64,000 nucleotides of DNA from the NCBI GenBank assembly GCA_012510445.1, contig JAAZIA010000002.1:1-64000 (forward strand), read 5' to 3'. This DNA is from Bacteroidales bacterium. GTDB lineage: Bacteria; Bacteroidota; Bacteroidia; Bacteroidales; UBA932. Of the stretch, positions 1 to 7,676 are shown one piece after another. The notes under the pieces were generated by a model, which had not been told where the DNA came from, did not search any database, and saw only the letters and a list, made by a program, of their open reading frames with translations. Position 1 is the first letter of the stretch, and each line of letters opens with the position of its first letter. Both the position numbers and the translations under genes were made by a program.

Positions 1-80
1 GTGCTTACCTGGGCTTGAAGACTCACGGTAAACCCGGCAAACAGCAGACCAAAAATAAGTGTAAGAGTGAGCTTTTTCAT
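1..80 (-). CDS. N-terminus of a secreted protein, cut by window edge
   Basis: Only 26 codons are inside the window. They read as a Sec signal peptide: a positive start (MKK), a hydrophobic core rich in Leu, Phe and Gly, and a likely cleavage site at LQAQ, followed by VS. The gene lies downstream of the DUF4402 gene on the same strand, separated by a hairpin, so it may belong to the same locus. The mature protein is not visible, so its family cannot be named. A periplasmic chaperone or another DUF4402 protein would both fit the context, but this is a guess. Confidence 0.6.
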   Translation of the reverse strand, partial: MKKLTLTLIFGLLFAGFTVSLQAQVS

Positions 81-121
81 GATTGGATTGTTTATCGTTT
101 TAGTTCTTTTTTTTCTAAAAG

Positions 122-166
122 TTTCCCCGGAACGCTCCATTCATTAGAAAGGAGCGACCGGGGAAA
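122..166 (-). terminator. GC-rich hairpin between two minus-strand genes
   Basis: TTTCCCCGG (122-130) and CGCTCC (133-138) pair with GGAGCG (151-156) and CCGGGGAAA (158-166), giving about 15 base pairs around a 12-nt loop with a small internal bulge. No clean U tract follows on the minus strand (it reads acttttagaaaa). It could be a terminator or attenuator after the DUF4402 gene, or a 3'-end stabilising stem that limits read-through into the next secreted protein. Confidence 0.45.
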
Positions 167-180
167 TATGCTGTGTTGGA

Positions 181-717
181 TTATTCGTAAGTTACGGTTA
201 CGTCAAATGATCCGTGGTATACGCCTGCTTTTTGATTAGCATTTGCATTTAAAGTTGCTCCAACATAAAACTCATTGGCAGTTGCGGTACCTGATATAAC
301 GTTGTGCTCAGCAGTGTGGGTTGAGCTAAGAGCCCAAGCGTTTACCGTCATTGTTGCAGAATCGTCAGTTACGTGCTCTAGGTCTATACTTTCAGTTGGG
401 ATTGCGATAGAATACTTCCAACCCGTTTCTCCCGTTACAGTAAACTTAGCTGCTGTTGGAGTTCTGTCTGCGGTGCTGATAGCAATAAGTGCTTCCGTAC
501 CGGTTCTTGTTACTCCTGCCTCTGGTGCTATAACTACTGTGCCTGCCCCTGAGACGATGTTGCCAAATTCTAAGTCAACATTTTTAGTCAGTTTTATTAC
601 TTCGATAACTTTGGCACCGGCATTTGCTGAAGCTGTTGCTTCGTTTTGTGCGAAAGAAATGGTTGCGAATCCGAAGAGTGTTGCTGTGAGAGCGAAAATT
701 TTTAATGTTGTTTTCAT
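181..717 (-). CDS. DUF4402 family secreted protein (copy 1)
   Basis: A 178-residue exported protein. Residues 1-23 are a signal peptide ending at SFAQ. The rest matches the DUF4402 pattern: an early LEFGNI block followed by a Gly-Val-rich strand and a 'P-x-x-G-x-R' turn, and a C-terminal VGATL ... AGVYHGSFDVTVTY strand pair. The fold is probably an immunoglobulin-like beta sandwich, and the family has no assigned biochemical role. Two more copies lie in the window (933-1487 and 10725-11237). Its promoter shares an 11-bp upstream element with the third copy. A role as a surface or fibre subunit is inference from small size, export and beta-rich sequence. Confidence 0.85.
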   Translation of the reverse strand: MKTTLKIFALTATLFGFATISFAQNEATASANAGAKVIEVIKLTKNVDLEFGNIVSGAGTVVIAPEAGVTRTGTEALIAISTADRTPTAAKFTVTGETGWKYSIAIPTESIDLEHVTDDSATMTVNAWALSSTHTAEHNVISGTATANEFYVGATLNANANQKAGVYHGSFDVTVTYE

Positions 718-781
718 AATGAATGAGAGTATTTAAATGGTTTTTAACTAAAAAATAATTTCTGTTTTTTTGAACGCATGA

Positions 782-826
782 CAAAAGTATGTTGCCGGTG
801 CATGAAAAAAAATGTTTTCAACATAC
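782..826 (-). promoter_or_regulatory. Promoter of DUF4402 copy 1 with upstream 11-bp element
   Basis: On the minus strand a TACTTTTG box (782-789, consensus TAnnTTTG) lies about 65 bp from the start codon. No good -33 TTTG is seen. Further upstream, 26 bp beyond the box, is GTATGTTGAAA (816-826), found again 27 bp upstream of the -7 box of DUF4402 copy 3. GTATGTTG/CAACATAC also forms an 8-bp inverted repeat (787-794 with 819-826) overlapping the box. Confidence 0.5.
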
Positions 827-932
827 ACCTCATTTTTATCAACAAAACCCGTGTATTGTTCTATTACTATATTAGAAATAAGGAGAAGCCCGGATGGAAA
901 AATGAAAGAAAAAAGAAAATATTTGGCGGGGA

Positions 933-1487
933 TTAGTTATAATTGGCTGTTACGTTAAAAGTTCCTGTATAAGTTCCTCTGGGGTTGTTTGCAGAGTACG
1001 TTGCGGTGCCTCCAACGTAAAAATAGCTGATGCCATTACTATCAAGATTCAGGGTGATGTTTGATGTGCCGCCTGGTAAGGTGAGCGAAAGGGCTATAGA
1101 ATTCCCACCCTGCCGGGTCAGATTTATATTATTACTGCTTAAGGTTACCTGTACATTGTAGTTTGCTTGTCCTGCTACTTTGAACTTGGCAGCCCTCATG
1201 GCAGAGAGATCCAACAGAGCGGTACCGTACGTGGCACTAGGCTGAGGATTGGCAGAGGCTTGAATGGTTACCTTATTTTCGCCACTGGCAACCCTTAATA
1301 CATTGCCAAAAAAAAGGTTTTGCTCTTGTATCACTTCAATCTTGCCTGGTTGAACACCTCCCTCCATGTCGATATCAATTCTGACAGCTATGTTAAAGAG
1401 CTTTGTGAATGTTTGTGCATACACAGCACTTCCTCCCCACAGCAGTAGGGCTACAAAAACGAAAATTGTTAATACAGTGCCTCTCAT
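933..1487 (-). CDS. DUF4402 family secreted protein (copy 2)
   Basis: A 184-residue exported protein, starting at the ATG at 1487 because this places a clean signal peptide (MRGTVLTIF ... VYAQ) at the N-terminus and a -7 box just upstream. The mature part has the DUF4402 hallmarks NLFFGNV near the start and YFYVGGT ... PRGTYTGTFNVTANY at the end, but is clearly divergent from copies 1 and 3. It is transcribed divergently from the sigma54-type response regulator, with only 43 bp between start codons, so the two genes probably share control sequences. Longer in-frame upstream starts exist but would run through that promoter region. Confidence 0.82.
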   Translation of the reverse strand: MRGTVLTIFVFVALLLWGGSAVYAQTFTKLFNIAVRIDIDMEGGVQPGKIEVIQEQNLFFGNVLRVASGENKVTIQASANPQPSATYGTALLDLSAMRAAKFKVAGQANYNVQVTLSSNNINLTRQGGNSIALSLTLPGGTSNITLNLDSNGISYFYVGGTATYSANNPRGTYTGTFNVTANYN

Positions 1488-1494
1488 GATGCCG

Positions 1495-1502
1495 CAAAGA
1501 TA
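1495..1502 (-). promoter_or_regulatory. -7 box of DUF4402 copy 2
   Basis: TATCTTTG on the minus strand ends 7 nt before the ATG at 1487. With the usual distance from -7 box to transcription start in this phylum, the mRNA would have almost no leader. No clear -33 element is seen. Confidence 0.45.
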
Positions 1503-1517
1503 CATAAAAATATTTTT

Positions 1518-1525
1518 TACATTTG
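1518..1525 (+). promoter_or_regulatory. -7 box of response regulator gene
   Basis: TACATTTG ends 5 nt before the ATG at 1531, implying a leaderless or nearly leaderless transcript. It sits back to back with the minus-strand box at 1495-1502 in a 43-bp divergent promoter. Confidence 0.45.
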
Positions 1526-1530
1526 CATGT

Positions 1531-2850
1531 ATGGTTAAAATATTGATCATTGAAGATGACGCCGCTTTTAATTCTCTGTTAAGAACTTGGCTAACCAAGG
1601 CCGGGTACAGGGCGGAAAGTGTGCTCTCTGCAGGAGAAGCCATGAAGGCAGTACAGGCCGGGGTGTACGATATTATTCTTTCAGATTTGCGTCTTCCCGA
1701 CACAGAAGGACTCGCACTTTTACAATGGATACGTGAAACGTCGCCCGACAGTGCCGTATTTATAATGACAGGGTATGCAGATATCCATACGGCGGTACAG
1801 GCCATAAGGCTGGGGGCTGCCGATTATTTGGAAAAACCGGTGGATCCGGTGTTGCTGCGGGAGAAAATAGATGAAATCATTAAGAAGAAAGACCGACCAC
1901 ATGAACGTATACCTTTTATAAAAGGAGAGAGTGTAGCTTCTGAGAAGTTGTACGAACACATGATGTTGGTAGCACCTACTTTCTTATCGGTACTTATTTC
2001 CGGAGCCAGCGGCACAGGAAAAGAATACGTGGCCAACCACATTCATCAGAACAGCCTGCGACGCGAAGAACCCTTTGTGGCACTCGATTGCGGAGCCATT
2101 CCCAGGGACTTGGCAGGAAGTGAATTGTTTGGACATATAAAAGGGTCGTTTACCGGTGCCATAGGTGACAAAAAAGGAGCCTTTGAAATGGCAGACGGAG
2201 GAACGTTGTTTTTGGACGAGGTGGGAAACCTTTCTACCGATATCCAAATGCAGCTCTTACGTGCCTTACAGGAAGGGGTTATAAAACCGGTGGGCAGTTC
2301 TAAGTTTATAGAAGTAAATATCCGAATCATTACAGCTACTAATGTAGATTTGAAAGAGATGATAGAGCAGGGCAAGTTCCGGGAAGATCTGTATCACAGA
2401 ATCAATGAATTTCAGTTGAATATGCCGCTTTTGAAAGACCGCGGGCAAGACATCCTGTTGTTTGCCGGTCATTTTTTGGAGTATGCTAACCGACAAATGA
2501 ACAAGAAGATCAAAGGATTTGCCCCTGAAGCACAAGAACTTATGTTAGCATACGATTGGAGGGGGAACTTGCGCGAGTTGTTAAATGTGGTTAAGCGTAC
2601 GGTCTTGCTAAGCGAAGGGCCGCAAGTGTTGGCTACCGATTTACCCGAAGAAATTCACAACCTGTCTTTTAAAGAGGTAGTACCTCAGACTCCGGGACAA
2701 GATGCCCAGACCTTGAAAGAACAACACGAGCGCCAGATGATAACAGAAGCGCTTGCCCGTACACGAAACAACAAAACGAAGGCAGCTCGGTTGTTGGGCA
2801 TTGACCGTAAAACGCTATACAATAAAATGAAGCTCTATAATATGGAGTAA
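1531..2850 (+). CDS. Sigma54-dependent NtrC-family response regulator
   Basis: A 439-residue transcription activator with three parts. A receiver domain (about 1-118) has the acidic pair D9/D10 and phospho-acceptor D52 in SDLRLPD. A sigma54-interacting AAA+ domain (about 140-370) has Walker A GASGTGKE, the loop GSFTGA (a variant of GAFTGA) and Walker B TLFLDEVG. A C-terminal Fis-type helix-turn-helix ends in RLLGIDRKTLYNKMK. The ATG at 1531 is chosen because the receiver domain begins there; the longer frame upstream has no family match. Its 3' end overlaps the convergent hybrid kinase gene by 36 bp, and that kinase is the likely phosphodonor. Targets are unknown. Confidence 0.93.
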   Translation: MVKILIIEDDAAFNSLLRTWLTKAGYRAESVLSAGEAMKAVQAGVYDIILSDLRLPDTEGLALLQWIRETSPDSAVFIMTGYADIHTAVQAIRLGAADYLEKPVDPVLLREKIDEIIKKKDRPHERIPFIKGESVASEKLYEHMMLVAPTFLSVLISGASGTGKEYVANHIHQNSLRREEPFVALDCGAIPRDLAGSELFGHIKGSFTGAIGDKKGAFEMADGGTLFLDEVGNLSTDIQMQLLRALQEGVIKPVGSSKFIEVNIRIITATNVDLKEMIEQGKFREDLYHRINEFQLNMPLLKDRGQDILLFAGHFLEYANRQMNKKIKGFAPEAQELMLAYDWRGNLRELLNVVKRTVLLSEGPQVLATDLPEEIHNLSFKEVVPQTPGQDAQTLKEQHERQMITEALARTRNNKTKAARLLGIDRKTLYNKMKLYNME

Positions 2851-5361
2851 ATCGCGCGCTTGTTGTATCACTTTTTTTACTTTCTCGGGGGCTTTTCCAC
2901 CGGCACGCTCCAGCATAGCCAGGTCATTTGCCAAAGAGGCGTGCAATTGACGGAACATGGGGAGCATCTTATGGGCAAGAACGGCAATCTGCTCGTAATC
3001 TTTAGACTCCAGACTTTCTTCCATGGAAGTTAAAGCTTGCCGGGCTGTAGTGTAAAATACTTGTAAAACTTGTATTACGGCTTCTAAATCTGCATCCAGC
3101 ATACGTCCCATTTCAGACAAAGAAAATAGGTTGTGGGTATTCGGAGAAGGGATGCCTGTTAAAAGCTTTTCCAGTCGGTCTAAAGTAAACGGCTTTGGCA
3201 AATGTGCCGTAAATCCTTTGTTTGTATAATGGTAGGACGGATACATACCTTCTGCCGTTACGGCAATTACGGGAATGTCTTTTAAAGCCCGGACTGCTTC
3301 CAACAGACAAAAACCGTCTTCGTTAGGCATTTGAATGTCCGTTAGCACCACGTCTATAGGCAGGGTTTTTAGTAGTGCAATGGCCTGTTGTGTTCCTTGA
3401 GCGGTGGCGGCTAGGTGTCCTAACATGCGAAGCATTTCATGCAAAAGGGTGCGTTGTGACGGGTCGTCGTCAACTATCAGTACGCGCAACGGGCCGGAAG
3501 ACAATTTATCTGTAGCAGAAGCGGCCTCTGCCGTTAGGATATCTGAGGTTTCAGGCGGGTCTGCAAGTTCAGAAAGCGCGTCTGTAACCTGTACAGGTAT
3601 GGTTACGCTGAATGTGCTCCCCTTATCTTTGTTTTGGAAAATGGAAATGCTGCCTTTAAACAGGTCTACGGTGCGTTTAACAATGGATAGTCCCAGTCCC
3701 ATGCCTTCTTTTGCAATGTTGTTTGTGTGTTCCAGTTGCGTAAACTCTTCAAAAATAAGCTGTTTGGCTTTGGGGGAAATGCCAATTCCTGTATCGTAAA
3801 CAGAAAAGAACAACTCTTTCCCCTCTAAGAAAACGTATAAGCTTATTTGTCCTTTTTCTGTAAACTTGACGGCATTGGACAGCAGGTTCATCACTATCTG
3901 TCGTAGGCGCAGAGGGTCTGTTATAAGGTACGTATGGGCCGGGATATCTGTTTTCAAATGTAGGGCAATTCCCTTTTTTCCGGCAGCCGGGGCAAAAACA
4001 GCCAGTGCATCTTCAAAGAGCTGTCTGATGGGAGTGGGCGAAGGATTCAGTTCCACTTTTTGTGCTTCCAGACGGTAATATTCCAGCAGATTGGCCAGTA
4101 GTTCCATAACGTGCTCTGCAGAGTGTACCATGGGGATTAGGTATTCTTCTGTCTTGTTTGGAGAGTTTTTTCCGGACGGGTGGCGTAACAGATCCAAGTA
4201 TCCGACAATGGAACTTAAGGGGGCTTTTATATCGTGTGTGACGGTAAGAAGTAAATTTTCCCGGCTTTTCATAAGTTCTTCTGCCCGGGTACGGGCCGCT
4301 TCCAGATCTTTTCTGTACTTCCGGCTTTTGTTTACGTCCGTAAATATAAGCAGGGTAAATAAAAAGATGATAAACAAGGCAGTAGCTCCTAAAATAGAAA
4401 GTGAAGTGCCGGCTTGTTCTAAAGAGGCCCTGCGCGTTTCCAGAGCACTGGATGTAGAGTGAAACCATTCTTTGTTAAGCTCGTCCAACAGTTTGTTGAT
4501 CTCTAGGTTTAATGCCCTGTCTGTTGCTATAAGTTGTTCCAATCTGGCTCCAATGATTTTTAATTGGTCTTGACGCTCTGCCTCTACATCGTCTAAGACT
4601 TGCATAACGGCACGTACCACGGTATCGCGGCTGGTGGTAGTAGAAACAGCCGGAGCAGGGGTAGCTGGAACAACACGTACCAGCGAATCCGTTACGGTTC
4701 GCCGGATTTGCCTGAATTCCATAATGCTGTCTTGCATTTGAGAAGGAACAAAGGCATGGCTTAGGCGTTCAAAAAACGTTTGCTTAGGACGGTGTAAAGC
4801 GGTAACGATGGTATCGTAAATCACTTCTTCTCTTATGACAACAGGCTGCGTAGGCCGTGATGTGACTTCTGTGAGCATAGGTACTTGAGGCATGACCGGC
4901 AGCTGCGGCAAGGCCCTGTCCACCTTTTGAACTACCGTTTCTTGCTGGCTGCGCCGGCTTAACTCTTGCTGTTGACGTGCAATGTCCAGAATGTTTGTGT
5001 CTCTGCATAACAACAAGCTGTCAATTTCCTGTAAAATTTTCTTTTGGCGTTCTACCGGAGTGCTTCTGCTTAGGGAGTCCAACAAGGTATCAACTTTGTT
5101 AAGTGCACCACGGTACAAGTGATAGTTCTCTTCTTTCGGGTCCTGAATAAAACGGGTTCCCAGCCACTCGGCTTCATACAATAAAGAGATAGAGTTACTG
5201 ATGAGCAGGCTTCTCTCTAGGATTTCTTCCCTGCGGTCTTCGCTTTGAAAAAGAAAAGGGTATACGTGTTTATACACATACCATCCCGACCCCAAAGCCA
5301 ACGCTACCAAGAGCAGGTAACTAAAGATAATTTTAAGCTTAAAGCCGGCGTCTTGTTTCAT
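2815..5361 (-). CDS. Hybrid sensor histidine kinase with REC and Hpt domains
   Basis: An 848-residue inner-membrane sensor. One membrane segment lies at about 10-31, then a 300-residue extracytoplasmic sensor region of no family I recognise, rich in helices and with a Pro/Thr-rich stretch at 150-250. A second membrane segment is at about 331-351. It is followed by HisKA with H376 in VTHDIKAPL, HATPase with N-box and GLGLSI, a receiver domain with D675, and an Hpt domain with H797 in LAHKML. This gives a full His-Asp-His relay, with the receiver of the convergent NtrC-type regulator as the natural final acceptor. The 351-bp region in front holds three phased ATTCCCC repeats. Confidence 0.92.
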   Translation of the reverse strand: MKQDAGFKLKIIFSYLLLVALALGSGWYVYKHVYPFLFQSEDRREEILERSLLISNSISLLYEAEWLGTRFIQDPKEENYHLYRGALNKVDTLLDSLSRSTPVERQKKILQEIDSLLLCRDTNILDIARQQQELSRRSQQETVVQKVDRALPQLPVMPQVPMLTEVTSRPTQPVVIREEVIYDTIVTALHRPKQTFFERLSHAFVPSQMQDSIMEFRQIRRTVTDSLVRVVPATPAPAVSTTTSRDTVVRAVMQVLDDVEAERQDQLKIIGARLEQLIATDRALNLEINKLLDELNKEWFHSTSSALETRRASLEQAGTSLSILGATALFIIFLFTLLIFTDVNKSRKYRKDLEAARTRAEELMKSRENLLLTVTHDIKAPLSSIVGYLDLLRHPSGKNSPNKTEEYLIPMVHSAEHVMELLANLLEYYRLEAQKVELNPSPTPIRQLFEDALAVFAPAAGKKGIALHLKTDIPAHTYLITDPLRLRQIVMNLLSNAVKFTEKGQISLYVFLEGKELFFSVYDTGIGISPKAKQLIFEEFTQLEHTNNIAKEGMGLGLSIVKRTVDLFKGSISIFQNKDKGSTFSVTIPVQVTDALSELADPPETSDILTAEAASATDKLSSGPLRVLIVDDDPSQRTLLHEMLRMLGHLAATAQGTQQAIALLKTLPIDVVLTDIQMPNEDGFCLLEAVRALKDIPVIAVTAEGMYPSYHYTNKGFTAHLPKPFTLDRLEKLLTGIPSPNTHNLFSLSEMGRMLDADLEAVIQVLQVFYTTARQALTSMEESLESKDYEQIAVLAHKMLPMFRQLHASLANDLAMLERAGGKAPEKVKKVIQQARDLLHIIELHFIV

Positions 5362-5669
5362 AAGACGAAGTTAAAAAGAAATCCCGGCTGCACAAAAGCT
5401 AGAAAGTGGGGAAAAATTCCCCACTTTTCCCGTTGATTCCCCAGTTGTTGAAAGAAATTCCCCGGTTGTTTTTGCAAAAATGAAAATAAAAACGGTTTCT
5501 TTTATGCAGAATCACCTGGTTTTTGGGCGATTAGTAATAAAAATATTTTTTCTTCTGCTGTGTTGTGGAATTGTGGAACGCTATTTGGGTAATACTATAC
5601 GAAAGGTTGCAGTGAGCGCGCGAATTTTTCATGCAAACAAAAGTCGAAAGACGCGCTTCAAAATAAGAA
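5362..5669. other. Long intergenic region upstream of hybrid kinase
   Basis: No convincing gene lies between the kinase start and the cysS terminator. The region holds the ATTCCCC repeats and palindrome (5403-5470). The rest, 5471-5669, is A/T-rich with no recognisable element. I searched by eye for a sigma54 -24/-12 pair with GG and GC ten bases apart on both strands and did not find a good one, and I saw no clear TAnnTTTG box on the minus strand. Confidence 0.5.
5403..5470 (-). promoter_or_regulatory. Phased ATTCCCC repeats, candidate operator/enhancer
   Basis: ATTCCCC occurs at 5416, 5436 and 5457, with start-to-start spacing of 20 and 21 bp, about two turns of the helix. The last two copies extend to a 14-mer match with one difference (ATTCCCCAGTTGTT and ATTCCCCGGTTGTT). 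The first lies in a perfect inverted repeat with 11-bp arms (AAAGTGGGGAA 5403-5413, TTCCCCACTTT 5417-5427). Such phasing suggests binding of a protein on one face of DNA, 55-110 bp upstream of the kinase gene. The neighbouring NtrC-type regulator is the obvious candidate, by inference. Confidence 0.5.
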
Positions 5670-5700
5670 AGAGGATGACTAATACCATCCTCTTTTTTAT
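5670..5700 (-). terminator. Intrinsic terminator after cysS
   Basis: AGAGGATG (5670-5677) pairs with CATCCTCT (5686-5693) around an 8-nt loop. The minus strand continues with TTTCTTATTTT and the plus strand with TTTTTTATTTC, so it could stop transcription in both directions. It lies just beyond the cysS stop codon. Confidence 0.8.
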
Positions 5701-5712
5701 TTCTTTTTGGAG

Positions 5713-7185
5713 TTATTCTATATCCCACTCGGTTTTTTCTGCAGCATCCTTTATATGGATCCCCAAACCGGACAAGCTGTCACGAATTTTATCCGACGTA
5801 TCCCAATCTTTCCGGGAGCGTGCTTGTGTTCTGTATTCTAAAATCATTTCTACCAAGCCTTCAATCATAGGCATCCGATCTCGGTTCTGCTCTTCTTCCA
5901 AACCCAAAACACCTTGTACTACACGCCGGTACAGACCTATTGCCCGTTCTTTATCTTGTGGAGCCATGGGTTGGTTGCTTGCAGCAACCGTATGAATGAG
6001 GGTTACCATTTCAAAAAGAGCAGCTAAGGCAACAGGGGTATTTAGATCGTCACACAAAGCAGCATACGTTCTGGCTTCTATATCTTGCCATTCTTTAGAA
6101 ACGGTTGCCTTGGGGTCTGTGGTTATTTTATCCAGCTGCGTTTCTCCTCTAAGTAATCTTCTTAGGCCCGTTTGGGCGGCAACCAATGCCTGGTCGCTAA
6201 AATCAAGCGGTCCTCTGTAATGTGCCTGCAGAATAAAGAACCGTATGGTCATAGGAGAAAACGGTTGGGAAAGGAGCGGATGATTTCCGCTAAAAAGCTC
6301 TTCCAGGGTAATGAAATTCCCCAGAGATTTACCCATCTTTTGTCCGTTAATAGTAATCAGGTTGTTATGCATCCAATACCGAATGCTGTCTTTACCGCGT
6401 GTTACCGTATTTTGTGCCAGCTCACATTCGTGATGCGGAAATAACAAATCCATACCTCCTCCGTGGATGTCAAAGACCTGTCCCAGGTATTTGGAACTCA
6501 TAACGGAACATTCCAGATGCCATCCGGGGAACCCGTCGCTCCAGGGAGAGGGCCAGCGCATGATGTGTTCGGGAGCTGCTTTTTTCCAAAGAGCAAAATC
6601 GTAAGGTGATCGTTTGTCTTCACCCCCTTCCAAATCTCTTGTTTGTACTTGCAAATCTTCCAGAATACGGCCGGAAAGCACACCGTAGTTATGTTTTTTA
6701 CTGTAAGCTTCAATATCAAAATAGACAGAACCGTTGACTTCATACGCCATGCCTGCATCCAGAATTTGTTGTACCATGGCAATTTGTTCTGTAATATGTC
6801 CGGAAGCTCTGGGTTCAATGGAAGGAGGAAGGGTATTGAGTTGCTCCATGGCTTTATGGTACCGGATGGTATAGTGCTGCACAATTTCCATGGGCTCCAA
6901 TTCTTCCAGACGTGCTTTTTTGGCAATCTTATCTTCTCCGTCATCGGCATCGCTTTCCAGGTGTCCTACGTCTGTAATGTTACGTACGTAGCGCACTTTA
7001 TAGCCCAGGTCTTTCATAAGCCGTACAAACACATCGTAAACCACACCCGGGCGGGCGTGCCCCAAGTGTGGATCTCCGTACACCGTGGGCCCGCATACGT
7101 AAAGTCCTACGTGGCCCGGTACCAAAGGTTCAAATTTTTCTTTTTTTCTGGTAAGTGTATTATAAATAAACAATTCGTGCGGCAT
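5713..7185 (-). CDS. cysS: Cysteine--tRNA ligase
   Basis: Class I aminoacyl-tRNA synthetase of 490 residues that charges tRNA-Cys. The HIGH-type motif is HLGH at 40-43 in [11 protein letters not shown], and the second signature is KMGKS at 283-287, with Gly where many homologues have Ser. The zinc site is visible as C31, C226, H251 and E255. The C-terminal helical domain is complete, ending just before the terminator at 5670-5700. It follows ssb by 38 bp on the same strand, but a -7 box in that gap suggests its own promoter. Confidence 0.97.
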   Translation of the reverse strand: MPHELFIYNTLTRKKEKFEPLVPGHVGLYVCGPTVYGDPHLGHARPGVVYDVFVRLMKDLGYKVRYVRNITDVGHLESDADDGEDKIAKKARLEELEPMEIVQHYTIRYHKAMEQLNTLPPSIEPRASGHITEQIAMVQQILDAGMAYEVNGSVYFDIEAYSKKHNYGVLSGRILEDLQVQTRDLEGGEDKRSPYDFALWKKAAPEHIMRWPSPWSDGFPGWHLECSVMSSKYLGQVFDIHGGGMDLLFPHHECELAQNTVTRGKDSIRYWMHNNLITINGQKMGKSLGNFITLEELFSGNHPLLSQPFSPMTIRFFILQAHYRGPLDFSDQALVAAQTGLRRLLRGETQLDKITTDPKATVSKEWQDIEARTYAALCDDLNTPVALAALFEMVTLIHTVAASNQPMAPQDKERAIGLYRRVVQGVLGLEEEQNRDRMPMIEGLVEMILEYRTQARSRKDWDTSDKIRDSLSGLGIHIKDAAEKTEWDIE

Positions 7186-7206
7186 AATGTTTTGTTTTCA
7201 GGTCTG

Positions 7207-7214
7207 CAAATGTA
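7207..7214 (-). promoter_or_regulatory. -7 box of cysS
   Basis: TACATTTG on the minus strand lies in the ssb-cysS gap, 21 nt from the cysS ATG. No clear -33 TTTG is seen at the right distance. Confidence 0.4.
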
Positions 7215-7223
7215 ATCAAAATT

Positions 7224-7577
7224 TCAATCTGCTTCGGACACTTTTCCATCGGACGTTACTTCCCGGAGTTTCTGCGCCAGAATTTCCTGGAAGTACCGGG
7301 TTTGCCCTTCTTTTTCATAAGCACCCGTACGAATACGCCCCGTTACGTACAGGCGGCTTCCCTTTTTTACTTTAGCAAAAGAAGTGATTTCCTTTCCTTC
7401 CCAGGCTACAATTCTGTGCCAGGTAGTCTCTTCTTTTAAGGTTCCGTCCGGCATTCTGATGATTTCTCCTGTGGCCAGGCTCACATTCATCACCTTTCTT
7501 CCTTCTTCCGATTGTCCAATCCTGGGGTCTGCTCCTACGCGCCCCATAAGTTCCACTTTGTTAATAGATAATTCCAT
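7224..7577 (-). CDS. ssb: Single-stranded DNA-binding protein, short form
   Basis: A 117-residue OB-fold protein matching bacterial SSB: it begins INKVELMGRVGADPRI, continues with MNVSLATGE and TTWHRIVAWEGKE, and has the strand GSRLYVTGRIRTG. Compared with usual SSB of 150-180 residues it lacks the Gly/Pro linker and the acidic tail ending in DIPF that recruits partner proteins, although the last residues (DGKVSEAD) are mildly acidic. It may therefore be a second, specialised SSB rather than the main replicative one. The start codon lies inside one arm of a 10-bp inverted repeat. Confidence 0.9.
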   Translation of the reverse strand: MELSINKVELMGRVGADPRIGQSEEGRKVMNVSLATGEIIRMPDGTLKEETTWHRIVAWEGKEITSFAKVKKGSRLYVTGRIRTGAYEKEGQTRYFQEILAQKLREVTSDGKVSEAD

Positions 7578-7628
7578 ACATACAAGTATTTAAAGGTTAA
7601 TGGTTCAAACCTAAAAATCTTGTATGTA
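7577..7628 (-). promoter_or_regulatory. ssb promoter region with 10-bp inverted repeat
   Basis: TACATACAAG (7577-7586) and CTTGTATGTA (7619-7628) are perfect inverted arms 32 bp apart. The minus-strand -7 box TAGGTTTG (7606-7613) lies between them, and the first arm touches the ssb ATG. The arms could be an operator pair or, only if transcription starts upstream of the outer arm, a stem hiding the start codon. Confidence 0.45.
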
Positions 7629-7676
7629 AATAAAAGGACAAATTGTAAAAATGTACTACAATACGACAGTCACCAA

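Noticed and set aside
275-736. 153-residue plus-strand frame opposite DUF4402 copy 1
   Set aside because: Mirror frame of a clear signal-peptide-bearing gene; no independent start signal.
5362-5480. Sigma54 (-24/-12) promoter in front of the hybrid kinase
   Set aside because: No GG-N10-GC pair with flanking consensus was found by eye on either strand, so the enhancer idea is kept separate from any promoter claim.
5480-5995. 171-residue plus-strand frame upstream of and inside cysS
   Set aside because: Most of it is antisense to cysS and crosses the terminator hairpin; low-complexity N-terminus and no family match.
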